A stretch of DNA of 64,000 nucleotides, taken from positions 3,534,001-3,598,000 of the forward strand of contig JAQSEB010000023.1 of the NCBI GenBank assembly GCA_030063045.1, written 5' to 3'. The DNA is from Pratylenchus scribneri (taxonomy: Eukaryota; Nematoda; Chromadorea; Rhabditida; Pratylenchidae). The notes under the pieces are model-generated. The model saw nothing but the letters and a program-made list of their open reading frames with translations, was not told the origin of the DNA and did not search any database. Positions within the stretch are counted from its first letter, which is position 1. Each line of letters starts with the position of its first letter. This document shows positions 51,084 to 63,136 of this stretch, piece after piece. Position numbers and translations under genes: made by a program.

Positions 51084-51905
51084 ATGAATTTTAATTTAAT
51101 GATGAATTTTGATTTGATTTGATGATTTATTTGTTTTTCTTTTAAACATTTATTCCATCCATTCTATAATATATTTTGTCCGGTTTTATTTAATTCAACC
51201 AAATAAATCCAATTTTGACTCTTTCAAATATGTATTTAATTTGGGAATATTTCCTCCTTTTTGGTGAATGTCAATCAAAAGTGGCAAATTATTTTCTTCC
51301 CCCACCCAAAAATATTAATCCAAAACAGTAATCTCGGAGGATGGGTCACCGGAAGTTGAGAAAAAGAGGAATGAGGAAAGGGAGGGAAAATTTGGGAATG
51401 GACACTTTTTGGGGAGCTAAATAAATTAATTATGAGGAAAGGGAGATGAAAATGAAAATCCCCTTCATTCCCCCAATTGCCTGGCGCAAAGTTGCCCAAC
51501 CACTGCCAAAATCGAAAAAAGTGATTATATTTAAAAAATTTAAATCATTTCCACCCAAAATTTGACCCAAATAGAATAATTTTTATTGTTAAATTTTGTG
51601 TATTTATTTTAACCAAAAATTCATTGACTTTTTTTGCCTCACAATTTGGTTAACTCCTTTATTCCAAATTGAGAAGAAAATAACAAATGAACGAATAGAA
51701 TGGAATGGACATTGGTTGGGGGAATATTTGGGGGCGGGACCAAATTCCCTCTTTCCATTCATTCCCTTCTTCTAATTCCCCCTGTTTATTCATTGTACAG
51801 AATCAACAGATTCGAATATTCCTTTTGTCTTTATTCAAATTATTTTGGACTTTTCGGCATGTAAAAAGCCTTGAAACTTTAATTTAAGCCTTAAAATATT
51901 CAAAA
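51084..51905. other. Intergenic region upstream of the Pax gene
   Basis: No gene seen. It holds the end of PLAA and presumably the Pax promoter; G/A-rich and C/T-rich tracts lie at about 51340-51480. Confidence 0.45.
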
Positions 51906-54900
51906 ATGAACCAAAAAATGATGGAATATTCCGCCCCTCCTCCTCCCATTCATCAACAAAATATTTCTGCTGGAATAAGTCCAAATCCCGTGTCAAATAT
52001 TGCATTCGAAAATGTTTATGGCCAGGCAAGAAAATGGTCAAATTTGAATATATTTCCCTCCTTCTAGGGCCGAATCAATCAACTCGGTGGGGCTTATATA
52101 AATGGTCGGCCACTTCCACCAAAAAAACGACTTCAAATTGTGGAAATGGCCCAAAAGGGCGTAAAGTTAGACCAATCGAAAAAGAGACAAAAATTTTGTA
52201 ATATTTTAGGCCCTGCATTATTAGCCGTGAATTGAAGGTCTCCCATGGGGCTGTGTCCAAAATTTTGATGCGGTAATTTTAATTTAATGTTTTAAATAAT
52301 TCGCCCAATTTTAGTTACTATGAGACTGGCTCAATTTCTCCCGGACAGGTCCTCATCCATTCAATCCATTCATTTTCAACATTTTTCCCCATTCTCCGCG
52401 CAATTCGCGCCCATCCATTTTCCAACATCCATTTAAATTCCCCAAAAAAGACAATGAGCAGTTTGGCATGGGGAAAAGTCCTTGACAAAATTTAAAATGC
52501 CCAAAAACTCTGCGGGAATTTTTAAAATGGGGGAAATTGAGAGATTCGAATAAACAAAATAATTTATTTTTGTAGATTGGCGGCAACCCTCGTTCACGCA
52601 TTTCCATTCAGGCCGTTCGTCTTCACATTCTTCGACTTTGTGCCGAACATTCCGGCATTGGTGCATCCCAAATTCAACAATTACTTGTTCAAAGGTGGAA
52701 AGAATCAATTTTATACTTAACTCTAGATTTGAATTCAATTCAGAGGCATTTGTTCCCGTCAAAATGTGCCAAGTAGTTCGAGAATTAATCGACTTTTGAA
52801 GGCACAAAAGAATCGAAGGAATGGAGAAGGGCGAAGTGAAAAAGAGGCCGAAATTGGGAAAAAGACAAATGCGACTGGGAAGCCGTTGAGCCATTCCATC
52901 GAGAATATCCTGGGCCCAAATGAATCTTCGAATGATGATGGAAAAAGAGCATCGATGTTGGCTTCAACGGAATCAAAAATGAATGGTAAGGACAAAAAAA
53001 AACATTCTTCTATTCACCGTATGCCTCTCTTAATCCCCACAATTTGTGGTCGATGATTTTGATCGTCGCCAACGGACAATTTCTTTGCCTGCTGGGATTG
53101 GGGATGGAGCCCTCAATTAGGGTGAAGAAATGGTGGGATAATGACCTCGTCCCTTCCCCCTCATTCGGTAGCCAAATTCCAAGGGAGCCGATTGCGCATT
53201 TGTTTCCGCCATTTTGCGTATTGGCTTGCCTATTGTCGGCCCCCAAAGGAGGAGGCAATTTCATCCCCAATTCGCGCTCGCGTGCCCACTAAATCGCATT
53301 AGTGTGGAGAATGGAGGGAGGGAATAATGCGCATTAAATGTAGTGGGAAGGGGGACATTGACACATTAGCATACTGTATTTTTTGGAGGGAGGATTATTT
53401 ATAATTGATTCAAAATTGGAATTGCCTCCTCACTTTTTTTGGTTTAATTAATTCCTCAACATATTCATCCCCCCTCCATTTTGGATTAACTCAATGCGGT
53501 TTGAGGAAAAATGGAATCATAAATTGGGAAGGGGATGCGCGCGAATTCCCTCCTTCCAATAAACCTCCTATCCTCACTTCCCAAATTTTACGATCTTACT
53601 AAAAGAGGAGAGGATTTCCATTTCCCATTTGGGAGTTTTATCTGATGAGTGAAAATGATCAGAGAAGATTGATTACTTTTGGCACAATATTGGCATTGGC
53701 ATTGATTGAGATAAGGACGAATTAATGCAATTAATGAGTCCAATAATCCTTTTTTAATCGACCGGAAATCAATTTAAATAAAATAAAATCAATTCTTTTG
53801 GATTAGAATATTTCCTTTTTTCAAACAAATTTCGGTAACCTTTGAATTGCCAAAAAGTGACAAGTTGGCCGGCAAAAATATGGGGAAGGGGGGGGGAGGA
53901 TTAGAGGAAAGTCGGCATCGGCACATCCACTTTTTATCCATTGGTTCAAAGTTAAGTTATTAGGAAGGAAACTGTCCATTGTGAGAGGAATTACCCAATT
54001 TTGGATTTGTCCGTAGATGGGTGGGCAAGGATTGAAGGAAAATGAACATATGGAATTTGGGGGATTGTCATTTTTGGATTTTACACTAATTTTTTGCCGG
54101 CACAAGCCAATGCCCAAAAATTCACTAATCCTCCCTCAACACTATTTAATTTACAAAAAATTTACATTTTAAAAACAAATTCAAATGAAACAGAAAATAA
54201 ACATATTCCGCTCCATTTGAATGCCATTCCAAATTCTAATACTCAATCATGGATATTTTTATGTCAAATTCACGCCATGCCCTAATAAGCCTATATCAAG
54301 GATAGAAAGCTTTTGCCCTGAAGCGAATTCCAAAATAATATATTGGCCACCCACCAAAACCACTAATCATAATTTTGATCTCTTTTTTCCCCGTCAAATA
54401 TCCCAATCATCCCCCCCCCCACCCCTCATATCCAATACCGCAATGCCATCCATCAATTTGGCGCCTTCATCGCTGATTACAGGGGCCGATACCGTCATTT
54501 GTGCGCCTCTTTTTGCCATTGCCGAATGCCGACCACCGCCTCAATCCCCCACCCACCCACCCATATTGCGGGAAGGCGAACTTTTACGCTCGGGCGATGA
54601 ACCGAGGGGTCACCCAAATATAGCTCCCTAGGTGGTCTCTCCTCTGTAATATGCTCTGATTTTCATTGGCGGCCGAAGATTATGAAAAGTTTGGGATGAT
54701 GAACGGTGGGCAATCCCCTCCTCCTTCCATTCCTTCTTCCTTATCTGCCCAAATGGCGGCATTCCCTTTAGTTAACCTTCCATTTCGCTAATGTCAAAAT
54801 GCAATGCGGCGATTTTCTTTCGGCATCAATTACAATTACAGCCATAAATCATCTCCCCTTGTGGGGTTGTTTGACATAAATTGGAAAAAGATATGGAAAA

Positions 54901-55726
54901 ATAAATGAATTTATTAATGTTTTTGAGGGAATATTCAAATATTATTCAGATAATGTCCCATCAATCTCTTCATCATCATCTTCATCTGGGACACATTCCT
55001 CCACAATTTTCAATTTGGCTTCTGCTTCGGATGAAGAAAATCATCAACAACAGCAAAAGAAGCAGCAGACAATGCAATTGGATAGCCGGAGGGCAAGAAC
55101 CTCATTTAGTCAAGAACAATTACGGTAGAGGGAGAAGTGGGCAAAAGGGAATGGAAATGGATGAATTCATTTCAGTTTATTGGAGAAAACATTCCGTGAG
55201 AATAAATATCCTGGTCAAGAACAAAAAGAATGGTTGGTGAAAGCCACACAATTGGATGAGGACAAAATCATTGTTAGTCTTTCCATTCATATTCATTCAA
55301 TTAAATTCAATATTAAAAGACTTGGTTCTCCAATCGACGTGCCCGTTCTCGACGTAAAGCTTTCCAGCATTGTCCCTCCTTCCAAAAATTATTCCTGCCT
55401 TCATTCCCAAATGACCAAAATGGGCAAGACCATAAAAATACAACACAACCACCGCCTCAAATTGATTTGAATGCCCAAATGGTTGAGGCCCAACAATGTC
55501 AGGTTTGGCTTTCAATCTAATGAAATAATCCCCCTCCTCTCTTCAGCAGCCGAATAATCCAACGTTGTTTCCCTTTCTTCCAATTTTGCCACAATTTCCT
55601 ACCATTTCCCCCTTTCTTCCAATGTTTTTCAGTCCGCCCTTCGGCAACTTCAATGTATTTCCCAATTTCCAAGTGAATTTACAAAATATGAAGGCATCAG
55701 AAGTAGCAGAAGAGGAATTAAATTGA
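51906..55726 (+). CDS. Pax-3/7-type transcription factor (paired domain, octapeptide, homeodomain)
   Basis: A DNA-binding developmental regulator. After [19 protein letters not shown] the paired domain begins [20 protein letters not shown] and continues [43 protein letters not shown] and [12 protein letters not shown]. The octapeptide is HSIENILG (about 52900). After a 1,964-bp intron (52986-54949) the homeodomain reads [40 protein letters not shown] and [13 protein letters not shown]. Ser at homeodomain position 50 (WFSNRR) is the mark of Pax proteins. Having both an octapeptide and a full homeodomain puts it in the Pax-3/7 group. The C-terminus is Pro/Phe-rich. The intron at 52026-52067 is GC-AG; other introns are 40-50 bp. 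Confidence 0.93.
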
Positions 55727-55868
55727 AGATTGAACGATGAATGAAATTGATGCAATTTTAATAATGAATTTTTGATTTTAAAAATTTATTCATCCCATAT
55801 TAAAAACATTCTTGATTTAATAGTTTTGATAAAAACATATCCATTTATTCTTATCATATTATTTGATA

Positions 55869-56160
55869 TTATCCCCATCCCCATCCGCATTCGGTGCTGA
55901 TTGAACTGGACCACCATTTCTTCCTAAATCGAGTGCATCCCCATCCATTATTGTTCCAATTGTTGTAGCCCCAACCCCATTGTCGTTTTATCCGAGAATG
56001 TTTGGCCGGTTTCAATTTGTTATAAACGCTATAAAAATGGGAAAAGGTGTGAAAATTGCTGTTTTACTTTCATTCACCTTTCATCAGAAATTGGCATTGC
56101 CGATACGGCGGAATAAAATAAAAATAAAAGGAAAATGAAGCAAAATAAATATTTTCTCAT
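55869..56160 (-). CDS. Small secreted Trp/Gly/Asn-rich peptide precursor (nlp-like)
   Basis: Two exons. Exon 1 starts at 56160 with MRKYLFCFIFLLFLFYSAVS, a clean signal peptide, and MPISDER. Exon 2 begins VYNKLKPAKHSRIKR, ending in a dibasic cleavage site, and then QWGWGYNNWNNNGWGCTRF, with a tail ending ECGWGWG (stop at 55869). A signal peptide, Arg-Ile-Lys-Arg and a Gln-Trp-Gly-start peptide recall the C. elegans nlp-29-type peptides (QWGYGG...), which are antimicrobial or cuticle-associated. Two Cys residues in the mature part are unlike those. The assignment is by pattern. Confidence 0.58.
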
Positions 56161-56775
56161 TTTTTGTTTTGTCGATTTGAAAAAAGAATTATTTGAAGAT
56201 TGGATGGAATTTTTTCCAAAAAGCAAATTAGGAATTGTTTTCTTAAAAATTTCAGCAAATGATTTGCTCCTCCATATGATCAATGACCATCGGAATTTAC
56301 GAACACAGATAGGAGGAGTAAAGTGGGAAGGTCAAAGTGAAAGCAAAACGGGAATAGTGTCACGCATATTCGCCAAATTGGTTCTCTACAATTTCACAGA
56401 AAAAGTTTTGGTTTCATAGTTTGGCTTTGTTAAAGAATGATTTATTTTATTTATCCATGCAAAAATTAAAGTAGAAAAAGGCTACTATTTTTATTTAGAT
56501 AATGACAAAATTAAAATCAGTAATTAAATAGTGAATATATCGATACCAGCAGTACAATAGAGACGATGTTAACAAAATTGAAAATAATTTTGATGTCCGC
56601 GAGAATGTTTTTTGATTTATTAATTGATGAAATTGTAATGTGTAAGGCAATACAATAAAAATGTGATAATTTGATTTAAAGAAAAGTCAAACAAAATGTC
56701 TTCAATTAATCAAAAAAGTTTCTTTTATTTTATTGAATCCTGAGTGAGTGTTATTCTTGAACATCGTTCATTCAT
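56161..56775. other. Intergenic region
   Basis: No gene seen. The open frame at 56135-56419 overlaps the first exon of the peptide gene on the opposite strand and has no domain. Confidence 0.45.
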
Positions 56776-59325
56776 TCAATCTCGAATTGATTCCATTGAC
56801 AGATCCGAGCCAGGATCATCCCATCCACGACTAGCAGTGCGGGCCGAGCCATGAGGAGGTTCACCCCATACACCTTCACTATCACCAGCCGTAGAAGTAG
56901 AGCGGCCTCTTGAACCGAATCCACCTCGCTGCCCAAAACGATTTGCCTAAATTAATTATAATTATTTTTTGATGATTTAATAATAAATTCCACCGTTGTT
57001 GAAGAAGTTGTATTATTGGCATCCGCTGATGAGCCCGGATTGGAATTGCTGAATTAAAATTGATAAATTTAATAAAATTAATATATTTAATTTTACCCAT
57101 TAATGCTGCCATTTTGTGCAACAATGGATGACTGTGAATTGTTGTCAGCCGAAAAACCTCCTCCACGGCCACGACCAAAACCAACATGATGATATGCAGG
57201 GAAAAGACCACCACCGCGTCCTCTGCCGCCGCCAGTGGAAATTGTTAAAGGTGGAGGAAAGGACACCGTGTTATTCGAAGTAATACTAAAAAATTGAAAT
57301 TATTTTGTATTTTTATAATAATTTAAAATTACGGAGGAGGAGGAGCAGGGAAGAAAAAAGTGGGACCGCTCGTGCCCGTATTTCCACCGCCGCGTCCACC
57401 ACCACGTGATGCGGTGTTGTTGCATCGACATTGTGAAGGAGAAGAATGGCATTTATTGCATTGACCAATTTGTGTGTTGTTATTGCTGTTTCCTCCTCCT
57501 CCTCCTCTAGAACGTCCTCCTCCAAATCCACCGGCACCACCACGTCCACCTCCACGGCCGGCAGAAGAAGCATTATTATCCGAAAAACGACTGCAAATTA
57601 AATATAATTATTTAAATAAATACTAAATAAAAATTACATAATAGCGCGTCTTGGTCGATTTCCACCACTGCAGCCAAAGCCACCACCTCTTCCATGAAAA
57701 ACAGGTCGACTACTAAAAATAATATTTATTTATGGCAATTTAATTTGTTTGTCAAATTTACCGTGCACCAAAACCGCCTCCACGAGATTCATTTCCATTC
57801 CCATTCGGAGGTGGTGTTGGCGGACTGAATGGACGAGTGTCAGTGGCGACCAATTCACCAGTGCTGGAAGGTAAAGAGAAGATGCTGATTGCGGATGCGG
57901 GTCTCGGCAATCCAATTATTTGTCCATACCCAATTTCCCTTGTGGCAATTTCGACGTCATTGTCCGAGTCATCAGATTCAAGGTCGAATAAATTTGGACT
58001 GTAATCTACTGCCGGTGGACGGCGAGTGTATGATCCAAATCCACCGCGGCCACCCATACCACCACCGCGACGAGCCACCTGGCGACCGGGAATGTAGAAA
58101 TATGGATGATCGCCAAATCCAAATCCTGCGTGACGCCTAAATTTTAAATTTTAGAATTGAAATAAATGTTTTAAAAATACTCTGACGGTTGACGGATTTC
58201 GTCAAATGCCATTTTCTCGAGGTCAATATTCTCAAATTGTGGCGCATCGAGTTTCAGAAATTTCTTAGCATAATCATCAAAACTCAAGAATTTCTCCAAA
58301 AATGTTTTCAATGCCTTTGAATACTGAAAAAAGGTTTTTTTTTATAAATTTTTATAAATTAAATTAAACTTTCTCCATTCGAGCATTCAGCAATTGATTG
58401 CGAATGAATTCCTTCTCCAAATTGTCCTTCACTTCCATTGTATAGTATTGCAAATTATCACTGACTGGTCGAGTAACAAAACGGTCATGAATTGGGACAG
58501 TCATTTCCCCAAATTCCTTCAAATTTATTTTTTAAATAAAAACCATTTCCCGTAAAAAACCAACTTCCTTCATGGAATTCAATGTTTGATTTGCAATTAC
58601 AATGGCCGTTTGGATGTTCCCTTTGTTGTTTTGGAAACTTTCATGGAGTAATTGAGCCTTAATTTGAATTTGGTCCAGTCCTTTTTGCATTACAATTTCC
58701 TGATATGGCTTCAATGTGTGACCATTATGCTGTTGAATAGTGCACAAACTGCAATATTTTGGTTGCTGAAAATAATTTAATTTGCTTGATTAGATGAATG
58801 AATTAACCGGTTGAGCACTATTCGTTGGACAAGTATTGCAGAGAAACAATTCAGTGGTGCTGGTCAATCTGGTACATTTTGAGCACGGCTCAGGCTCTTC
58901 ATCACTTTCTGGTGCACCCTTCAACTTTTCAACCATATCTTTTTTTAAGAATAATTATCAAATAAAAACTAAATTTTGAAACCTTTGAGAATGTAATTTG
59001 TTCCGATATCTTGGATTCTTCCTCGGTGATTTTGGCGACATTGAGGACATTGGAATGTGCTCGAGTTGTTCAGTTCAAAATTTGACAATCCAAAGCCCAT
59101 TGGAAAACGATCGGTGTTTTCATTTGAAGCGCGGATGAGACATTGGTTGCAGAAAGTGTGACCACAGAGCAGTTGCTTAATAAATATAATTATTAAATAT
59201 TTACTTTCAATAATAAAAACCTTTGGTTCAGTGAAATATTCCCGACAAATTGGACATTCAAGTTCACTTCTCACTTCATATAAAAAACTTGCTTTGCTAG
59301 TATTAGCATTCGATGATGGCTTCAT
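56776..59325 (-). CDS. TRIM-like RING/B-box/coiled-coil protein with long RGG-rich tail
   Basis: A probable E3 ubiquitin ligase with an RNA-binding-type tail. The start at 59325 is MKPSSNANTSKASFLYEVRS. The RING has LECPICREYFTEPKV, LLCGHTFCNQCLI and FQCPQCRQNHRG. A zinc module like a B-box follows: PCSKCTRLTSTTELFLCNTC and KYCSLCTIQQHNGHTLKPYQ. A coiled coil comes next (GLDQIQIKAQLLHESFQN to FIRNQLLNARMEK). The second half is low complexity with RGG/FGG repeats: ARRGGGMGGRGGFGSYTRR, SDDSDNDVEIATREIG, FHGRGGGFGCSGGNRPRR, AGRGGRGGAGGFGGGRSRGG, HHVGFGRGRGGGFS and ANRFGQRGGFGSRGRST. It ends MESIRD. No NHL, SPRY or FN3 domain is present. At least ten short introns. The exon joins in the RGG part are less sure than the RING. 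Confidence 0.82.
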
Positions 59326-59775
59326 ATCGCCTTAATCTATAAAAGAAAATTTTAATAATATGATTTGAGCATTTCAATCAATTGAGTTTTTTTAAATATT
59401 AAAAAATTAAATCCGTAAAGAAAGAATCATTATGTGCTTTTTGATTAGATAAATTACAAATATTCTGTGTGGTATGAATATTAGAATGAATTCGTTTAAA
59501 AACTGGTTTAAATTTATTGAACTTATTTCTTGCAAAGGCTGGGTTAACTTTTAAAATATTTGGAGATTGGGAATGGCGCGCTTGGAGCTTTAGTCTTCAG
59601 TTTCACGTTTTACTTTTTTGTTTTTTCAGTTTCTAATCGAACCGAACCGGCCGGTTTCGACCAACGTTTCTGATTTTCAAAAATTCATTCACTGTTGGGG
59701 AATTAAAAACCTTACCGAATTCATTGGCATTGGCGCCATTTTTATTTAATTTTACCTAAGGTTTAATAGGCTAGG
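59326..59775. other. Intergenic flank of the TIR element
   Basis: AT-rich upstream region of the TRIM-like gene. No other gene seen. It ends with the putative target duplication AGGCTAGG (59768-59775). Confidence 0.5.
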
Positions 59776-61632
59776 GCCCCGTTTCAATTAGCTACTTTAA
59801 CTTTTAACTTTGAACTTTTACTTTGAACTTTTTAAAAGTTGAAAGTAAATCTGTTTCAATTGAATTTTCAAAGTTAAAAGTTAAAATTAAAACTTAAAGG
59901 CAAAATTTTCAAAGTTAAAAGTAAAAGTTAAAAGTTCGTCATTTTTCCGTTTCAATTGCATTTTTCAAATTAAAAGTTCAAAGATAAAAGTTAAAAGCCA
60001 AATTTTCAAAGTAAAGGGTGATTCTGTTTCAATTCTTACTTTGAAATCCCCTTACTTTTAAAAGTTGCCCTTAACTTTTAACTTTTACTTTTAACTTTTA
60101 ATGAAAATTTTACAAGTCCAAAAAGGCCCTAAAACATCACTTTGAATTTATTTAAAAAATCATACAAAATTAAGAAAAAATTCTAAAAACATAAAATCAA
60201 AAATAATATATAGAAGAGACTCTGCTCTTTCTAATGATATAAAATTTGACTTAAAAATTTGAATTAAGAATTTTATATGAATTTTTAAAATAAAGTCTTG
60301 AAAAAGGAGGACTTAATAGGTTAAAATGGGATGTTAACTATTAGAAAAAAATTCATAATTGGTGTTTATGCTAACCAAAAAGTCTGTAAATTTCAGGGAT
60401 TATATAAAAGACATATTTCAATATTATGAATTTTTTTTCAAAATTTTTTGACAATTTATTTTAATTATTTTTTTAAAGCTAAAGATTTACGATAAATCCG
60501 TAATAAAAAAAATCATAATTAAGCCAAAAGTGGAAGAAAAATTCTGAAATTTTGCCATAATAGTAAACTAACTATATTAGACATAAAATAATTTTTCTAG
60601 GATTTTTAATCCTATTTTTGTTGAGAGCAAAAAATATTTTTGATTGTAGCAATAGTCAACATTTATCATTCAAGAAAAATTCAGAATCTTTGGAATGTTC
60701 CAATATAAATGTTTGAAATTTTTTCTGATAAATCTTCTGATATAATGGAATCTTTAAAAAAATTTTGAAATTTTTCAATCACTCTGAAAATTTTTTAGTC
60801 CATAGTCCATTTAGGCGCATGCAATCGTGGACGGCAGAATTTAAGATACCATAACTAATGAAAAACTACAGCATTTTCTAAAACTTTTAAGTCATTTAAA
60901 AGAGTTAAATTTTGGCTTTCGAATGATTTATTATTTTAATAGATTGGTTTAGAAATTTCGGAAATATGATTTTTAGAATAAATTTTGGAATTATTTTTGA
61001 TTTTTGGACATTTTTGGCTATAATTTTTAAAATTTTTAACGAAACATTTTTCTTTTCATATCGTTAAATAGATCTCAACCAGCTATTTATTTAGGCTCTA
61101 AATATAAAACAGTTTCCAATATTATTATTTTTTAACCATGCATTGTTTGACGAAATTCTTTTCTTTTTGGAAAAAATGTTTTAATTAAAAAACATGGAAG
61201 TAAAAATTTTAAAATTATGACCTATGCGAAATTGAGTAAAAAATATTTTCTGAAATTTTCAGAATTTTTTAATGACTTGTTCTCGAAATATGATTATCTT
61301 ATATTGGATATATATTTAAAATACTTTCATTTTTCGATTCATTTTTTTCTTTTAAATTATAAAGGGAAATTGCGTTTCAATTAGTTCAAAGTTAAAAGTG
61401 AAATCTTAAAAGTAAGGAAAATTTAATTGAAACACTTTTACTTTGAACTTTGAACTTTTAATTTGAACTTTTAAAATTATTACTTTTAACTTTGAAAATT
61501 TTGCCTTTAACTTTAACTTTTAATTTTAACTTGTAAAAATGAATTGAAACACTTTACTTTTAACTTTAACTTTTAACTTTGACTTTTAACTTTTAAAAAG
61601 TTCAAAGTTAAAGTAGCTAATTGAAACGGGGC
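59776..61632. mobile_element. 1.86-kb non-coding element with long terminal inverted repeats
   Basis: The ends read GCCCCGTTTCAATTAGCTAC and its exact complement at 61613-61632. Inward from the ends, both TIRs dissolve into repeated CTTTTAACTTTGAACTTTT motifs for about 300 bp. The flanks are AGGCTAGG (59768-59775) and TGGCTAGG (61633-61640), a 7/8 match that looks like an 8-bp target duplication, as in hAT elements. No transposase frame exists; the core is AT-rich. A non-autonomous element. Confidence 0.75.
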
Positions 61633-61870
61633 TGGCTAGGCTAAAAGCTAAAAGTAAAAGCTAAAAGCTAAAAAGCTAAAACTAAACTAAAATCTAAAAC
61701 TAAAACTAATTTGGATAAAATGTCTTTTCATTTTAAGTTTAATTTAAGCAAACTAAGCTAAAGCTTAATAAGCTAAAAACCCAAACCAAATCTCAAATAA
61801 AGTTTTAATCTTGATTATCTGAATTTTTTTAATCATTTTTATTTTTCAAAGGAAAATTTAAATATTTATA

Positions 61871-63136
61871 ATGGCGACTCATCAGCCCAAAAGTGTCTCC
61901 ACTGCATTAATTCATTCGGTGGTCGTTTTGAACATTTCGGACCAATGGACTCGTCTTTGTGTTCAAAATGGGGCCCCACAACCCGTAAAATTAATCACAA
62001 AATATATTATATTTAATTAATATTTATTTAAGGTTTTTGGAGCATTGCTAGGAAAACAGGCTGGCAGAAACATTGAAATTTGGAATTCATTTGAACTCAA
62101 ATCCGCAATTATTGAAACTGAAGGCAAGCAAAAACAACACCAAATTGAGGAGGAATATTTTTTGCAACGCTGCATTCTTTGTAAGTAGAAGAATAGTTCA
62201 TGAAATAAAATAATTTCATAGTAAAAGAAACATATCCGGATTTGGATTTCCTCGGATTCTATGTTTGCGGTGATCATGAGAGGACCACGGACGAGGATAT
62301 TCATTTGCAACGTCAGGCACTGCCCCACAATGAATCACCATTTTTGCTAAAATTCAATGCGGCTATGCCAGTCATTTCGGACAAAGTTTGTTCCAAATTT
62401 TCAATATAATTATGTGAATATTTTTAGGTCTCAATTTCAATTTTTGATTCCTCTTTGGATCCGTCCGATGAAAATCGTCTCATTTTCCAATCAATTCCGG
62501 TGAAAATCGTCAGCGAAATGGCCGAACAAATTGGCCTTGACCATGTTGCCCGTTATTCGAAAACGGGAATGTCGGCTGAATCAACGGCATCAAAACAGAT
62601 GGGACCTCAATTTGGTGCAATCAACACTTTCCTTAATGGACTTGCAATCGCACATGATTATATCAAAGTTGGTGGATAAATTTTTATGAAAAAATAATTA
62701 ATTTAAATTTCAAAAAGGCGATCCAAATGGGCGAAGTGGAACGGGATGAGGCAATTTTGCGAGAAATCAACAAACTTTGCATGAAATTGACAATTCATAG
62801 TGGTCAAAGCCAGCAGGAAATTGAGAAGGATAATTTGGTATTTTTTGGCTTGTTTATCGAAAATAAAATTAAATTTTTTTTCAGCAAATTTCGGACCACA
62901 AATTGCTGATTTTATTGAGTGCCCTTTGCAATGTTCAGGGAAGCATGTTTAATTTGGTGGAGAAAGGTAATAAATGAATTATTGAATCCAAAAATATTTA
63001 AATTATTTTTTCAGTGAATATTTTGGCAAAGGAACATTTGCATCGAGAACGTTCTTCAATGGTCCACCATCCATCCTCAATTATGGGCGGTGGCCGCATT
63101 CCGCCTGCATATAATTTCCAACGATTCTTCTTGTAA
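61871..63136 (+). CDS. csn-6: COP9 signalosome subunit 6 (CSN6, MPN domain without JAMM)
   Basis: Structural MPN subunit that pairs with the CSN5 protease in the deneddylase complex acting on cullin ligases. It starts MATHQPKSVSTALIHSVVVL. The MPN domain continues NISDQWTRLCVQNGAPQP, VFGALLGKQAGRNIEIWNSF and PDLDFLGFYVCGDHERTTD. The His-x-His of the JAMM motif is absent, as expected for CSN6. The C-terminal half has GLDHVARYSKTGMSAESTAS, a helical region and the end AYNFQRFFL. Seven or so exons with 40-60-bp introns. Size and order match animal CSN6. It starts about 240 bp after the TIR element. Confidence 0.95.

Noticed and set aside
52353..52894. Minus-strand frames of 84-153 codons
   Set aside because: Antisense of the Pax paired-domain exons and introns; no domain.
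62017..62328. 103-codon minus-strand frame
   Set aside because: Antisense of CSN6 exons.
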